Shown here: positions 7,760 to 15,705 of the stretch, piece after piece
Layout of the letters: each line of letters starts with the position of its first letter
Position numbering within the stretch: position 1 is the first letter of the stretch
NCBI GenBank assembly: GCA_049323275.1
Contig: JBMOOM010000024.1
Coordinates: 62,001 to 126,000 of the forward strand
Length of the DNA stretch: 64,000 nt
Reading direction: 5' to 3'
From: Taklimakanibacter sp049323275
GTDB lineage: Bacteria; Pseudomonadota; Alphaproteobacteria; Rhizobiales; Aestuariivirgaceae
The notes under the pieces: generated by a model
Told to the model about the DNA's origin: nothing
Databases searched by the model: none
What the model saw: the letters and a program-made list of their open reading frames with translations, nothing else
Position numbers and translations under genes: made by a program

Positions 7760-10700
7760 ATGCGCTCATCAGCGATACATTTCCGGCGCAATCTCGCGGC
7801 GACGACCGCGCTGACGGTCGCGGCGATGCTGTGGGGAGGCACCGCGCAGGCGGCCGTTTTCAACGTCGCGAACGAAGCCGACCTCGCCGACGCCATCGCG
7901 CAATCGAATGACAGTCCCGGGAACGACGTGATCGTTCTCACCGGCAATGTCACGCTGAACAACTTCCTGCCGCCGATCGGGACCGCGACCAGCGGCGAGC
8001 TCACCATCGATCTCGGCGGCAACACGATTTCCGGCAACAACGCGACGCGCGTGTTCTTCGCCAATCAGGGCGATCTGAAGATCTCCAACGGCACCATCGC
8101 CGATGGCCTGGCGCAGGGCGGCCAGGGCGGCGGCGGCAATGAAGGCGCCGGTGGCGGCGGCATGGGCGCCGGCGGCGCACTTTACGTGCGCAGCGGCGCC
8201 AATGTCACGGTCGACGGCGTCAGCTTCGCGAATAATCAAGCGACAGGCGGCATGGGCGGCGCCCCCGCGGGCGCTAACTTTGGCGGCGGCGGCGGCGGCG
8301 GCCTCGGCGGCAATGGCGGTACGGCGCACAGCGACGATGATGGCAGCGGCGGCGGCGGCGGCGCCTTCGCCAATGGCGCCAGTTCGAGTGGCGACTTGGG
8401 CGGCAGCGGCGGCGGCCCCAATGGCGGCGCCGGCGGCGGCTCCTTGTTGCCGGGCGGCAATGGCGGCGATCTCTCCGGCGGCGGCGGCAGCGGGGGTGGC
8501 TACAACGGGATCGCCGCCTCAGGGGGCAATGGCGGCTATGGCGCGGGGGGTGGCGGCAGTTCCCACAAGTTCGAAAGTGCTGGGGGCGCCGGCGGCTATG
8601 GCGGCGGCGGCGGTGGCAATGGTGTCGGGGCCGCGGGTAACGGCGGCTTTGGCGGCGGCGGCGGCGGCGGCTACGAAAGCGGGGGCCTCGGCGGCTTCGG
8701 CGGCGGCCAAGGCGCCGGCGGCGCCGGCTTCGGCGGCGGCGGCGGCGCGGGTTTCGGCGGCGCGGTCTTCGTTCAGGATGGCGGATCGCTGATCATCACC
8801 GGCTCGGGCGCCATGTCGGGTGGTGGCGTGCAGGGTGGCAGCGCCGGCGACGGCGCGACCGGCGGCATGGCGCGCGGCAGCGGCATCTTCCTGCAGAATG
8901 CCGGCATGACCTTCGCGCCGGGCCAAGGCCAGACCCAGACCGTCAGCGATATCATTGCCGATGACACCGGCAATGGCGACAATTCCGGCAAGCTCATCAA
9001 GGACGGCGACGGCACGCTGATCCTCTCCGCCATCAACACCTATTCCGGCGGTACCACGATCACGGCCGGCATTCTGCAGGTCGCGGCCGACAACAATCTC
9101 GGCGCCTCGACGGGCGGGATCGCGATCGGCGACGGCACGCTGCGCGCCACCACCGGCTTCACCAGCGTCCGGGACATCGAGCTGACCGGCGCGGCCGGGA
9201 TCGAAACCCAGGCCGGCGAGCTGGGGCTCACCGGCGACATCATCGGCGAAGGATCGCTGACCAAGACCGGGGTCGGCACGCTGAAGCTCACCGGCAGCAA
9301 CGACTATACGGGCGGCACGACCGTCTCGGCCGGCACGCTGATCGGCGACACCGACAGCCTGCAAGGCGACATCCTGAACGAGGCCGAGCTCATCTTCGAC
9401 CAGAGCGTCGCGGGCACCTATTCCGGCAAGCTCACCAGCAACGGCGCCGGCATCCTTTACAAAGAGGGAACCGGCACGCTCATCTTCACCGGCGACAGCT
9501 CGGCCTATGACGGCGAGACCTATGTCAATGCGGGCACCTTACGCGTCAACGGCAAGCTCGGCGGCGCCATGAATGTCGCGAGCGGCGCGACGCTCGGCGG
9601 CAACGGCACGGTCGGCAAGACGACGATCGCCGCCGGCGGCATCCATGCGCCCGGCAACTCGATCGATACCCAGACGGTCGACGGCGACTATGCCAATCAC
9701 GGCATATTGGAGATCGAGGCAACGCCGACCCAAGCCGACAAGATCATCGTCAACGGCACGGTCGACATCGCCGGCGCCACGCTCAAGCTGGTCCTCACCC
9801 CTGCGACCGCAGCAGACTGGGGTGTGCTCACCGGGCCTTATGTCCTCATCGAGAACGATCTCGACGACGCGGTGACCGGCACCTTCACGCTGAACGACAC
9901 CAACAATCTCATCTTTCTCGACAAGCTCATCGACTATGCCGGCGGTGACGGCAATGACGTGACGCTCACGCTGCTGCGCAACGATGTCGACTTCATCGAT
10001 GTCGCCCGGACGCGCAACCAGAAAGCCGCGGCGGGCGCCATCGACACGCTGGATCTTTCGAGCGAGGTCTGGACGGCGCTGGCCATGGCGGGCAGCGCGG
10101 AAGAGGCCCGCGCGCTGCTCGATCAGCTTTCCGGCGAAGTGCACGCGTCCCTCGCCGGCATGTTCACGCAGGACAGCCGCTTCTGGCGCAATGCCGCCAA
10201 TGACCGCCTGCGCTCGGCCTTCGGCAGTGTCGCCGCCACCGGCCAGCAGGTCATGGGCTTCAGCGCCACCGGCCTCGGCAATGCCCCCGCCGACACGCAG
10301 GGCCTCGCTTTATGGACGCGCGGCTTCGGCGCCTGGGCAAAGACCAGGAGCGACGGCAATGCCTCGGAATTCACCCGCAATACCGGCGGCTTCCTCGCCG
10401 GCGCCGACATGGCCGTTGCCGACACGATCCGCCTTGGCGCGCTCGCCGGCTACGCTCAGTCGAGCTTCGATGACGATCGTCATTCTTCCGGCGACGCCGA
10501 CAGCTATCAGATCGGCCTCTATGGCGGCACGCAAGCCGGAGCCTTCGGCCTGCGCGCCGGCCTCGCTTATGCCTGGCACGATGTCGATACCGAACGGCAT
10601 GCCTTGGGCGACAAGCTCACTGCCGATTATGACGCTGACACGCTGCAGGTCTTCGGCGAGGCGGGTTATGCCTTCGATCTCGACGCCATGCGCCTCGAAC

Positions 10701-11107
10701 CCTTCGCCAATGCCGCTTATGTCTCGACCCATACCGACGGCTTCGAGGAAGATGGCGGCCCGGCGGCGCTCAAGGCCGACGCCGAGACGAACGACAACAC
10801 TTTCACGACATTGGGCCTGCGCGCAGCGCTAGGCTTCGAGCTGGGCGCCATGCCGGCCTCGTTCCGCGCCATGGCCGGCTGGCGGCATGCCTTCGGCGAT
10901 ATCGATCCGGAAGCGACCTTCGCCTTCGAAGGCTCCGAGGACTTCGTGATCGCCGGCGCGCCCATCGCGCGCGATGCGGCGGTGCTGGAGGCGGGCTTCG
11001 ATCTGTCGATCGCCGCCGACGCCACGCTCGGCTTCGCTTATAATGGCGAGATCGCCGACGACGCCGAGGATCACGGGGTCAACGCCACGCTGGCGGTGAG
11101 CTTCTAG
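7760..11107 (+). CDS. Type V autotransporter with Gly-rich passenger
   Basis: The 1115-residue protein starts with a signal peptide of about 32 residues ending AQA. A stretch from about 118 to 370 is extremely rich in glycine (GGGGG runs) with Ala, Asn and Ser. Three autotransporter-associated beta-strand repeats follow (NTYSGGTTITAG near 428, DYTGGTTVSAGTL near 515, and one near 580). A C-terminal beta-barrel begins near 848 (WTRGFGAWAKTRSDGN) and ends in Phe (LAVSF), as outer-membrane barrels do. The passenger is probably a surface beta-helix; no enzyme or adhesin domain is recognisable. AGGAGGGG precedes the ATG. It is monocistronic. Confidence 0.92.
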   Translation: MRSSAIHFRRNLAATTALTVAAMLWGGTAQAAVFNVANEADLADAIAQSNDSPGNDVIVLTGNVTLNNFLPPIGTATSGELTIDLGGNTISGNNATRVFFANQGDLKISNGTIADGLAQGGQGGGGNEGAGGGGMGAGGALYVRSGANVTVDGVSFANNQATGGMGGAPAGANFGGGGGGGLGGNGGTAHSDDDGSGGGGGAFANGASSSGDLGGSGGGPNGGAGGGSLLPGGNGGDLSGGGGSGGGYNGIAASGGNGGYGAGGGGSSHKFESAGGAGGYGGGGGGNGVGAAGNGGFGGGGGGGYESGGLGGFGGGQGAGGAGFGGGGGAGFGGAVFVQDGGSLIITGSGAMSGGGVQGGSAGDGATGGMARGSGIFLQNAGMTFAPGQGQTQTVSDIIADDTGNGDNSGKLIKDGDGTLILSAINTYSGGTTITAGILQVAADNNLGASTGGIAIGDGTLRATTGFTSVRDIELTGAAGIETQAGELGLTGDIIGEGSLTKTGVGTLKLTGSNDYTGGTTVSAGTLIGDTDSLQGDILNEAELIFDQSVAGTYSGKLTSNGAGILYKEGTGTLIFTGDSSAYDGETYVNAGTLRVNGKLGGAMNVASGATLGGNGTVGKTTIAAGGIHAPGNSIDTQTVDGDYANHGILEIEATPTQADKIIVNGTVDIAGATLKLVLTPATAADWGVLTGPYVLIENDLDDAVTGTFTLNDTNNLIFLDKLIDYAGGDGNDVTLTLLRNDVDFIDVARTRNQKAAAGAIDTLDLSSEVWTALAMAGSAEEARALLDQLSGEVHASLAGMFTQDSRFWRNAANDRLRSAFGSVAATGQQVMGFSATGLGNAPADTQGLALWTRGFGAWAKTRSDGNASEFTRNTGGFLAGADMAVADTIRLGALAGYAQSSFDDDRHSSGDADSYQIGLYGGTQAGAFGLRAGLAYAWHDVDTERHALGDKLTADYDADTLQVFGEAGYAFDLDAMRLEPFANAAYVSTHTDGFEEDGGPAALKADAETNDNTFTTLGLRAALGFELGAMPASFRAMAGWRHAFGDIDPEATFAFEGSEDFVIAGAPIARDAAVLEAGFDLSIAADATLGFAYNGEIADDAEDHGVNATLAVSF

Positions 11108-11181
11108 TCCAAAAGTTTGCGCCACGCGGCAGACCGGTTATAGAAGAGCCATGGCCGGACCGCCATGGAGACGTTGTTTCT

Positions 11182-11448
11182 ATGCCCAAGCACCAGCATC
11201 AATCCCATCCCGACATCGTCAAGCGCCTGCGCCGGGTGGAGGGCCAGATCCGCAGCATCGCGGCGATGATCGAGGACGGCCGCAGCTGCGTCGACGTCGC
11301 CCAGCAGCTCGCCGCCGCCACCAGCGCGCTCAGCGGCGCCAAGGACCATTTCATCCGCGACCATATCGACCACTGCCTCGTTACCGCCGCCGGCAAATCC
11401 GGGCGCACCCAGCTGGACGAATTGAAAGCCATCACGAAGTTCCTGTGA
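11182..11448 (+). CDS. CsoR/RcnR/InrS-family metal-sensing repressor
   Basis: This 88-residue all-helical repressor belongs to the DUF156 family (RLRRVEGQIRSIAAMI is the signature). By alignment in my head its metal-site residues are H4, C36, H61 and C65. Cys-His-Cys alone is the copper pattern of M. tuberculosis CsoR, whereas the extra N-terminal His gives the pattern of the nickel sensor InrS. The next gene encodes an MFS exporter with a His-rich tail, like the InrS target NrsD, so nickel (or cobalt) is the likelier signal. The gene ends 38 bases before the exporter, and the intervening DNA holds a matching operator. Confidence 0.88.
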   Translation: MPKHQHQSHPDIVKRLRRVEGQIRSIAAMIEDGRSCVDVAQQLAAATSALSGAKDHFIRDHIDHCLVTAAGKSGRTQLDELKAITKFL

Positions 11449-11464
11449 CCTTGCCAGCATACTA

Positions 11465-11479
11465 TACTGGGGGATAGTA
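11465..11479. promoter_or_regulatory. G-tract operator of the RcnR/InrS class
   Basis: TACTGGGGGATAGTA differs at one base from the E. coli RcnR recognition site (TACT, six G, N, AGTA) and has the same 15-base length. It lies between the repressor gene and the exporter gene, ending seven bases before the exporter ATG, and overlaps a TATACT hexamer (11463-11468) that could serve as a -10 element. The exporter mRNA would then have a very short leader. Binding by the neighbouring repressor is inferred from position and motif. Confidence 0.72.
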
Positions 11480-11486
11480 TGCCTGG

Positions 11487-12803
11487 ATGCTGCACGTCCT
11501 GGCAAATCGCACCTATCGGCATCTGTTCCTCGCCCAGCTGATCGCGCTCATCGGCACCGGCCTCGCCACGGTGGCATTGGGGCTCCTCGCTTACGAGCTG
11601 GCCGGCGCCGATGCCGGCTCGGTATTGGGCACCGCCCTCGCCATCAAGATGATCGCTTTCGTCACCGTGGCGCCGGTGGCCGCGGCGCTCGCCGAGCGGG
11701 TGCCGCGCCGGGCCATGCTGGTTTGCCTCGACCTGGTGCGCGCCGGCGTCGCCGTCCTCCTGCCCTTCGTCACCGAGGTCTGGCAGGTCTATGTGCTGAT
11801 CTTCATCCTGCAGGCGTCGTCGGCCGGCTTCACCCCGGCCTTCCAGGCGACCATTCCCGACGTCCTGCCGGACGAGAAGGAATATACCCGTGCCTTGTCC
11901 CTGTCCCGGCTCGCTTACGATCTCGAAAGCGCGCTGAGCCCGATGCTGGCGGCAGGCCTGCTCACCGTGGTCAGCTTCCACAGCCTGTTCGCCGGCACGG
12001 TCTTCGGCTTCCTGGCCTCCGCCGCCCTGGTTCTGTCGGTGACGCTGCCGAGCCCCAGGCCCAGCACGGCGCGCGGCATCTATGAGCGCACCACGCGGGG
12101 CTTGCGCATCTATCTGGCGACGCCGCGCCTGCGCGGGCTGCTCGCCCTCAATCTCGCCATCGCCGCGGCGAGCGCCATGGTGATCGTCAATACCGTCGTG
12201 CTGGTGCAGGCGGGCTTCGGCCTCGGCCAGAGCGACACCGCCTTGGCGCTCACCGCCTATGGCGCCGGTTCGATGACGGCGGCGCTCGGGCTGCCGCGCC
12301 TGCTCGACAGATTCTCCGACCGTCAGGCGATGCTCGCCGGAACCACCATCCTGGTGGCGGGCCTGCTGCTCGGCGCAGCTGTTACGAGCTATGGCGTTCT
12401 TCTCATCTTGTGGTTCGCCCTCGGCCTCGGTTATTCCCTCGCCATGACGCCGGCGGGCCGCCTGCTGCGCCGCTCGTCGCAGCCCGAGGACCGCCCCGCT
12501 CTGTTCGCCGCCCAATTCGCCCTCTCGCATGCCTGCTGGCTCATCACCTATCCGCTGTCGGGCTGGCTCGGCGCCGCGGCCGGTCTCGCCACCACTTTCA
12601 TCGTGCTCGGTCTGATCGGCGCCGTCGCGGTGACCATCGCCGGCCGGTTGTGGCCGGCCGACGATCCCGACGAGATCGAGCATGTCCATGAAACGCTGGC
12701 GCACGACCATCCGCATCTGGCCGGCGGGAATAAGCGCCACCGCCATGTCTTCGTGATCGACAGCCATCATCCGGAATGGCCGAGCGCCCCGGCCTTGCGC
12801 TGA
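11487..12803 (+). CDS. MFS exporter with His-rich C-terminus, probable nickel/cobalt efflux (NrsD/NreB-like)
   Basis: A 438-residue, twelve-helix major facilitator protein. The opening LANRTYRHLFLAQLIALIGTG and the tract PRRAMLVCLDLVRAG are typical of the enterobactin-exporter/NreB branch. The C-terminus after the last helix is rich in histidine (HVHETLAHDHPHLAGG, then KRHRHVF and SHHPEW), which is common in NrsD/NreB nickel exporters, where the tail is thought to bind metal in the cytoplasm. The upstream CsoR-family gene and operator agree with metal-induced efflux. Substrate assignment is inference; the family also exports siderophores and drugs. Confidence 0.82.
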   Translation: MLHVLANRTYRHLFLAQLIALIGTGLATVALGLLAYELAGADAGSVLGTALAIKMIAFVTVAPVAAALAERVPRRAMLVCLDLVRAGVAVLLPFVTEVWQVYVLIFILQASSAGFTPAFQATIPDVLPDEKEYTRALSLSRLAYDLESALSPMLAAGLLTVVSFHSLFAGTVFGFLASAALVLSVTLPSPRPSTARGIYERTTRGLRIYLATPRLRGLLALNLAIAAASAMVIVNTVVLVQAGFGLGQSDTALALTAYGAGSMTAALGLPRLLDRFSDRQAMLAGTTILVAGLLLGAAVTSYGVLLILWFALGLGYSLAMTPAGRLLRRSSQPEDRPALFAAQFALSHACWLITYPLSGWLGAAAGLATTFIVLGLIGAVAVTIAGRLWPADDPDEIEHVHETLAHDHPHLAGGNKRHRHVFVIDSHHPEWPSAPALR

Positions 12804-12806
12804 GCG

Positions 12807-12881
12807 ATGGCCGATCTTGCGGTCTATGCCGGCCTGTTCCTCACCGCTTTCCTGGCGGCGACGCTGGGCCTGGCAAGTTAG
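12807..12881 (+). pseudogene. Remnant of a YqaA/DedA-type membrane protein gene (N-terminal 24 codons only)
   Basis: Three bases after the MFS stop an ATG opens a 24-codon frame (MADLAVYAGLFLTAFLAAT, then a TAG). It resembles the N-terminus of alphaproteobacterial YqaA-family proteins, which continue for a further 100 or more residues that are absent here. The frame ends inside the upstream operator of the ABC operon. It could be a decayed gene cut off by a rearrangement, or a chance hydrophobic microprotein. Confidence 0.4.
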
Positions 12882-12937
12882 ATTACTAACATAATTCGCG
12901 CGAGCCGATTGACACGATGTTAGAAGAATAACATAGT
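12877..12937 (+). promoter_or_regulatory. Promoter with tandem operators for the peptide ABC operon
   Basis: TTGACA (12909-12914) and CATAGT (12932-12937) are spaced by 17 bases. Between them lies GTTAGAAGAATAACAT (12919-12934), and upstream lies GTTAGATTACTAACAT (12877-12892). Both are GTTA-N6-TAAC palindromes and start exactly 42 bases apart, about four helical turns. The second site blocks the promoter core, so it should repress. The RpiR-type gene at the end of the operon is the natural candidate regulator. Confidence 0.62.
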
Positions 12938-12989
12938 GGCCGCGCATAAGGGGCATGGAGCCCCCAACCAATAAACATCGAGGAACGCC

Positions 12990-14510
12990 ATGTTCATCCC
13001 GAAGAGCCTGTTCACCGGCGCGATCCTGCTCGGCCTCGCCGGCGCCCTCTCCCTCGGCGCCTCCGCCGAGGCGATCCGCATCGTCTCGCCCTATCCGACC
13101 ACCACGCTCGACCCGATGCGCTCGGCGGGTGCGGGCAACATCGAGACCTATGGGCTTCTCTATTCGCGTCTCCTGCGCCGCAATGCCGAGACCGGCGCCC
13201 TCGAAGCGGGCCTCGCCGAGAGCTGGGAGGCGTCAGCGGACGGCCTCACCTACACCTTCAGGCTGCGCGACGCGAAATTCTCCGACGGCTCGGCCATCAC
13301 CGCCGATGACGTCGCCTTCAGCCTCGAGCGCGTGCGCACCGACAAGCGCTCGGCCTATCCGGGCCCGCTCGGCGCCGTCGACAGCATCGCTGCCGCCGAC
13401 GCCAAGACCGTGGTGGTGAAGCTCAAATCGCCCTTCGCGCCCTTCCTCGGCAATGTCGAGATCTGGAACATGGGCATCGTGTCGAAGAAGGATGTCGAGG
13501 CGCGGGGCGAAGAAAAGGCCTTCACCGAGAAGCCGCTGACCTCCGGCCCCTATATGGTCAAGGAATGGCGCGCCAATGAAGCCCTCACCCTCGATCCCAA
13601 TCCGAACTACTGGCGCACCGGTTTCCCCAGGAGCCCCGACAGCGTGGTGCTGCAGGAAGTCGCCGCCGCCGATGCGCGCATCTCGATGCTGAAGGCGGGT
13701 GAGACCGACGCGGTGCGCTCGGTGCCCTGGTCGCAGGTCGCGACCATGAAGGCCGAAGAGAATGTCGACATGCGCCTCGAGCCGTCGACGACCATTTGGA
13801 TCACGCTCCTCAATCACCGCCGCGAGCCCTTCTCCAACGCCAAGGCGCGCCTCGCCGCCGCGCAGGCGATCGACAACAAGGCGCTGACCCAGGCGGTGAC
13901 GCAAGGCTTCGCCACCGCCGCCAACACGACGCTGCCGGGCGCCGTCGACTTCCACGACACGTCCTATCCGGGCATCGCCTATGATCCCGCCAAGGCCAAG
14001 GCGCTGCTCGAGGAATCCGGCATGGTCGGCAAGGAGGTGAAGATCCTCGTGGCCGCCGATCCGGCGCAGCAGCAGATGGCGCTGCTGCTTCAGGCGCAGT
14101 GGCAGGCGATCGGCCTCAAGCCCAAGATCGAGACCGTCGATGGCGGCGCCTGGTGGGAGGCGATCCCCAAGGGCGACTATGACGCCACCCCCAACTGGTG
14201 GTTCAACGAGACGCCCGATCCCGATCTGGCGGTGCGCTGGGCGGTCTGCGGCTCCTGCGGCTCGCATTCCTATTACACCTATTACGAGAACAAGAAGGTG
14301 GACGAGCTGGTCGATGCCGGCACCCGCGAGATGGATCCCGGCAAGCGCGCCGAGATCTACAAGGAGATCCAGGCGATCTCGACCGGGGAAGTGGCGCAGA
14401 TCCCGCTCTTCTACGCCCCCAACACGGTCGCCTACAGCAGGAAGGTGAAGGGCCTGAAGCTGACGCCGTCGCTGCAATGGACGCTGGAAGAAGCGACGAT
14501 CGAGAAGTGA
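12990..14510 (+). CDS. ABC transporter substrate-binding protein, family 5 (peptide/opine/nickel type)
   Basis: The 506-residue protein has a signal peptide of about 26 residues (cleaved after ASA) and the SBP_bac_5 fold: an N-terminal TTTLDPMRSAGAGN segment, LAESWEASADGLTYTFRLRD, FSDGSAITADDVAFSLERV, and SGPYMVKEWR. It would capture its ligand in the periplasm and deliver it to the two permeases downstream. A Cys pair (CGSCGS, about residue 422) may form a disulfide. GAGGAA precedes the ATG. Ligands of this family include oligopeptides, opines, glutathione and nickel; the sequence does not decide between them. Confidence 0.9.
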   Translation: MFIPKSLFTGAILLGLAGALSLGASAEAIRIVSPYPTTTLDPMRSAGAGNIETYGLLYSRLLRRNAETGALEAGLAESWEASADGLTYTFRLRDAKFSDGSAITADDVAFSLERVRTDKRSAYPGPLGAVDSIAAADAKTVVVKLKSPFAPFLGNVEIWNMGIVSKKDVEARGEEKAFTEKPLTSGPYMVKEWRANEALTLDPNPNYWRTGFPRSPDSVVLQEVAAADARISMLKAGETDAVRSVPWSQVATMKAEENVDMRLEPSTTIWITLLNHRREPFSNAKARLAAAQAIDNKALTQAVTQGFATAANTTLPGAVDFHDTSYPGIAYDPAKAKALLEESGMVGKEVKILVAADPAQQQMALLLQAQWQAIGLKPKIETVDGGAWWEAIPKGDYDATPNWWFNETPDPDLAVRWAVCGSCGSHSYYTYYENKKVDELVDAGTREMDPGKRAEIYKEIQAISTGEVAQIPLFYAPNTVAYSRKVKGLKLTPSLQWTLEEATIEK

Positions 14511-14530
14511 GACTATTTAGCTGACAAGAC

Positions 14531-14722
14531 ATCCCCCTTCTCCCGCTTGCGGGAGAAGGTGCCCGACAGGGCGGATGAGGGTGTTGGTTCAGCTTGCAAT
14601 GATTTCCCATCGGAAGTGAGACTAGGAAAACGTCACCACCTCCCGAACTTGCAGCCATACAATACCTGAGAGAACACCCTCATCCGGCCTTCGGCCACCT
14701 TCTCCCGCAAGCGGGAGAAGGG
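14531..14722. repeat. Inverted pair of REP-like palindromes inside the ABC operon
   Basis: Two units of about 55 bases face each other. Each holds a 22-base palindrome, CTTCTCCCGC, two bases, GCGGGAGAAG, at 14537-14558 and 14699-14720, followed on the inner side by a shared GATGAGGGTGTT-type tail. The arrangement is that of a REP doublet. Lying between the binding-protein gene and the first permease gene, the hairpins may stabilise the upstream mRNA and lower permease expression. Confidence 0.85.
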
Positions 14723-14742
14723 AAACCACTCGGGAGAGGGGA

Positions 14743-15705
14743 TTGATCGACACTCATGGACCTTCCTTGTCGCATCTCCGCTCCATAGCGAACCGCCTGC
14801 TGCAGCTGATTCCCGTCCTCATCGGCATCAGCGTCATCTCGTTCCTGCTTTTGCGGCTGGCGCCGGGCGATCCGGTGCGGCTGCTGGTCGGCGACCGGGC
14901 GAGTCCTGAGACGATCGCGGCGGTGCGCCAGCAATATGGCCTCGACCTGCCGCTGCCGCTGCAATTCCTGAACTATGTCTCGAATGTGCTGCAGGGCGAT
15001 CTCGGTCTCTCCTTGCGCTTCCAGCGCCCGGTCGCCGAGCTCATCGGGCAGTTCATGGGTCCGACCCTGTTTCTTGCCGCCTATGTCGTCGCCCTCACCG
15101 TGCCGCCCACTTTGCTGCTGGCGGTCGCCGCCGCGAAACGTCCCGGCGGCTTCACCGATCAGCTGATCCGCTTCCTCGGCATCATGGGGCTGACCATTCC
15201 GGTCTTCTGGCTCGGCATCATGATGGCGCGGTTCTTCGGCGCCGAACTCGGCTGGTTCCCGGTGTCGGGCTACGGCAAGACTTTCACCGCGCATCTGCAT
15301 CACCTGTTCCTGCCGGCCGTTTCGATCTCGATCTGGCTCATCCCGGTGCTGACCCAGAGCCTGCGCTCGGCGCTCATCGAGAAGGCGGCCTCCGACTTCA
15401 TCACCGCGGCACGCGCTCAAGGGGCGAGCGAGCGGGAGATCTTCTGGCGCCATATGCTGCCCAACGCCATCCTGCCGACCTTCAATCTGCTGGGCGTGAT
15501 GGTGGCCCTCATCATCGGCAGCACCGTCGTCGTCGAGACCGTCTATGCGGTGCCGGGATTGGGCCGGCTGATGATCAGCGCGCTGGTCGGACGCGATTAT
15601 TATGTCGTGCAGGGTCTGACCCTCGTTTTCGCGCTGGTCACCGTCGCCATCACCCTCATCGTCGACATCATCTCGACCTTCATCGACCCCAGGGTCGAGC
15701 TGTGA
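14743..15705 (+). CDS. ABC transporter permease, DppB-like
   Basis: A 320-residue inner-membrane permease. It opens with NRLLQLIPVLIGISVISFLL and LRLAPGDPVRLLVG, the DppB/GsiC N-terminal pattern, and later has the cytoplasmic EAA-type loop ITAARAQGASEREIFWRHMLPNAILPT that docks on the ATPase. The only start that fits is TTG at 14743, preceded by GGGAGAGGGG; the nearby ATG at 14756 is out of frame. It overlaps the next permease by four bases (GTGA). Confidence 0.92.
   Translation: MIDTHGPSLSHLRSIANRLLQLIPVLIGISVISFLLLRLAPGDPVRLLVGDRASPETIAAVRQQYGLDLPLPLQFLNYVSNVLQGDLGLSLRFQRPVAELIGQFMGPTLFLAAYVVALTVPPTLLLAVAAAKRPGGFTDQLIRFLGIMGLTIPVFWLGIMMARFFGAELGWFPVSGYGKTFTAHLHHLFLPAVSISIWLIPVLTQSLRSALIEKAASDFITAARAQGASEREIFWRHMLPNAILPTFNLLGVMVALIIGSTVVVETVYAVPGLGRLMISALVGRDYYVVQGLTLVFALVTVAITLIVDIISTFIDPRVEL

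Noticed and set aside
8103..8792. Repetitive GGC tract that could look like a tandem repeat array or CRISPR
   Set aside because: There are no fixed-length repeats with unique spacers; the tract codes for the Gly-rich autotransporter passenger, and the overlapping frames are shadows.
12917..12934. Reading the ABC promoter palindrome as a second Zur box
   Set aside because: The arms ATGTTA and TAACAT agree, but the spacer is six bases instead of five, so the symmetry differs from the site at 29622-29640, and a twin site upstream points to another regulator.
13233..14477. 414-codon minus-strand frame opposite the substrate-binding protein
   Set aside because: Antisense shadow of a clear SBP_bac_5 gene with signal peptide and ribosome site.
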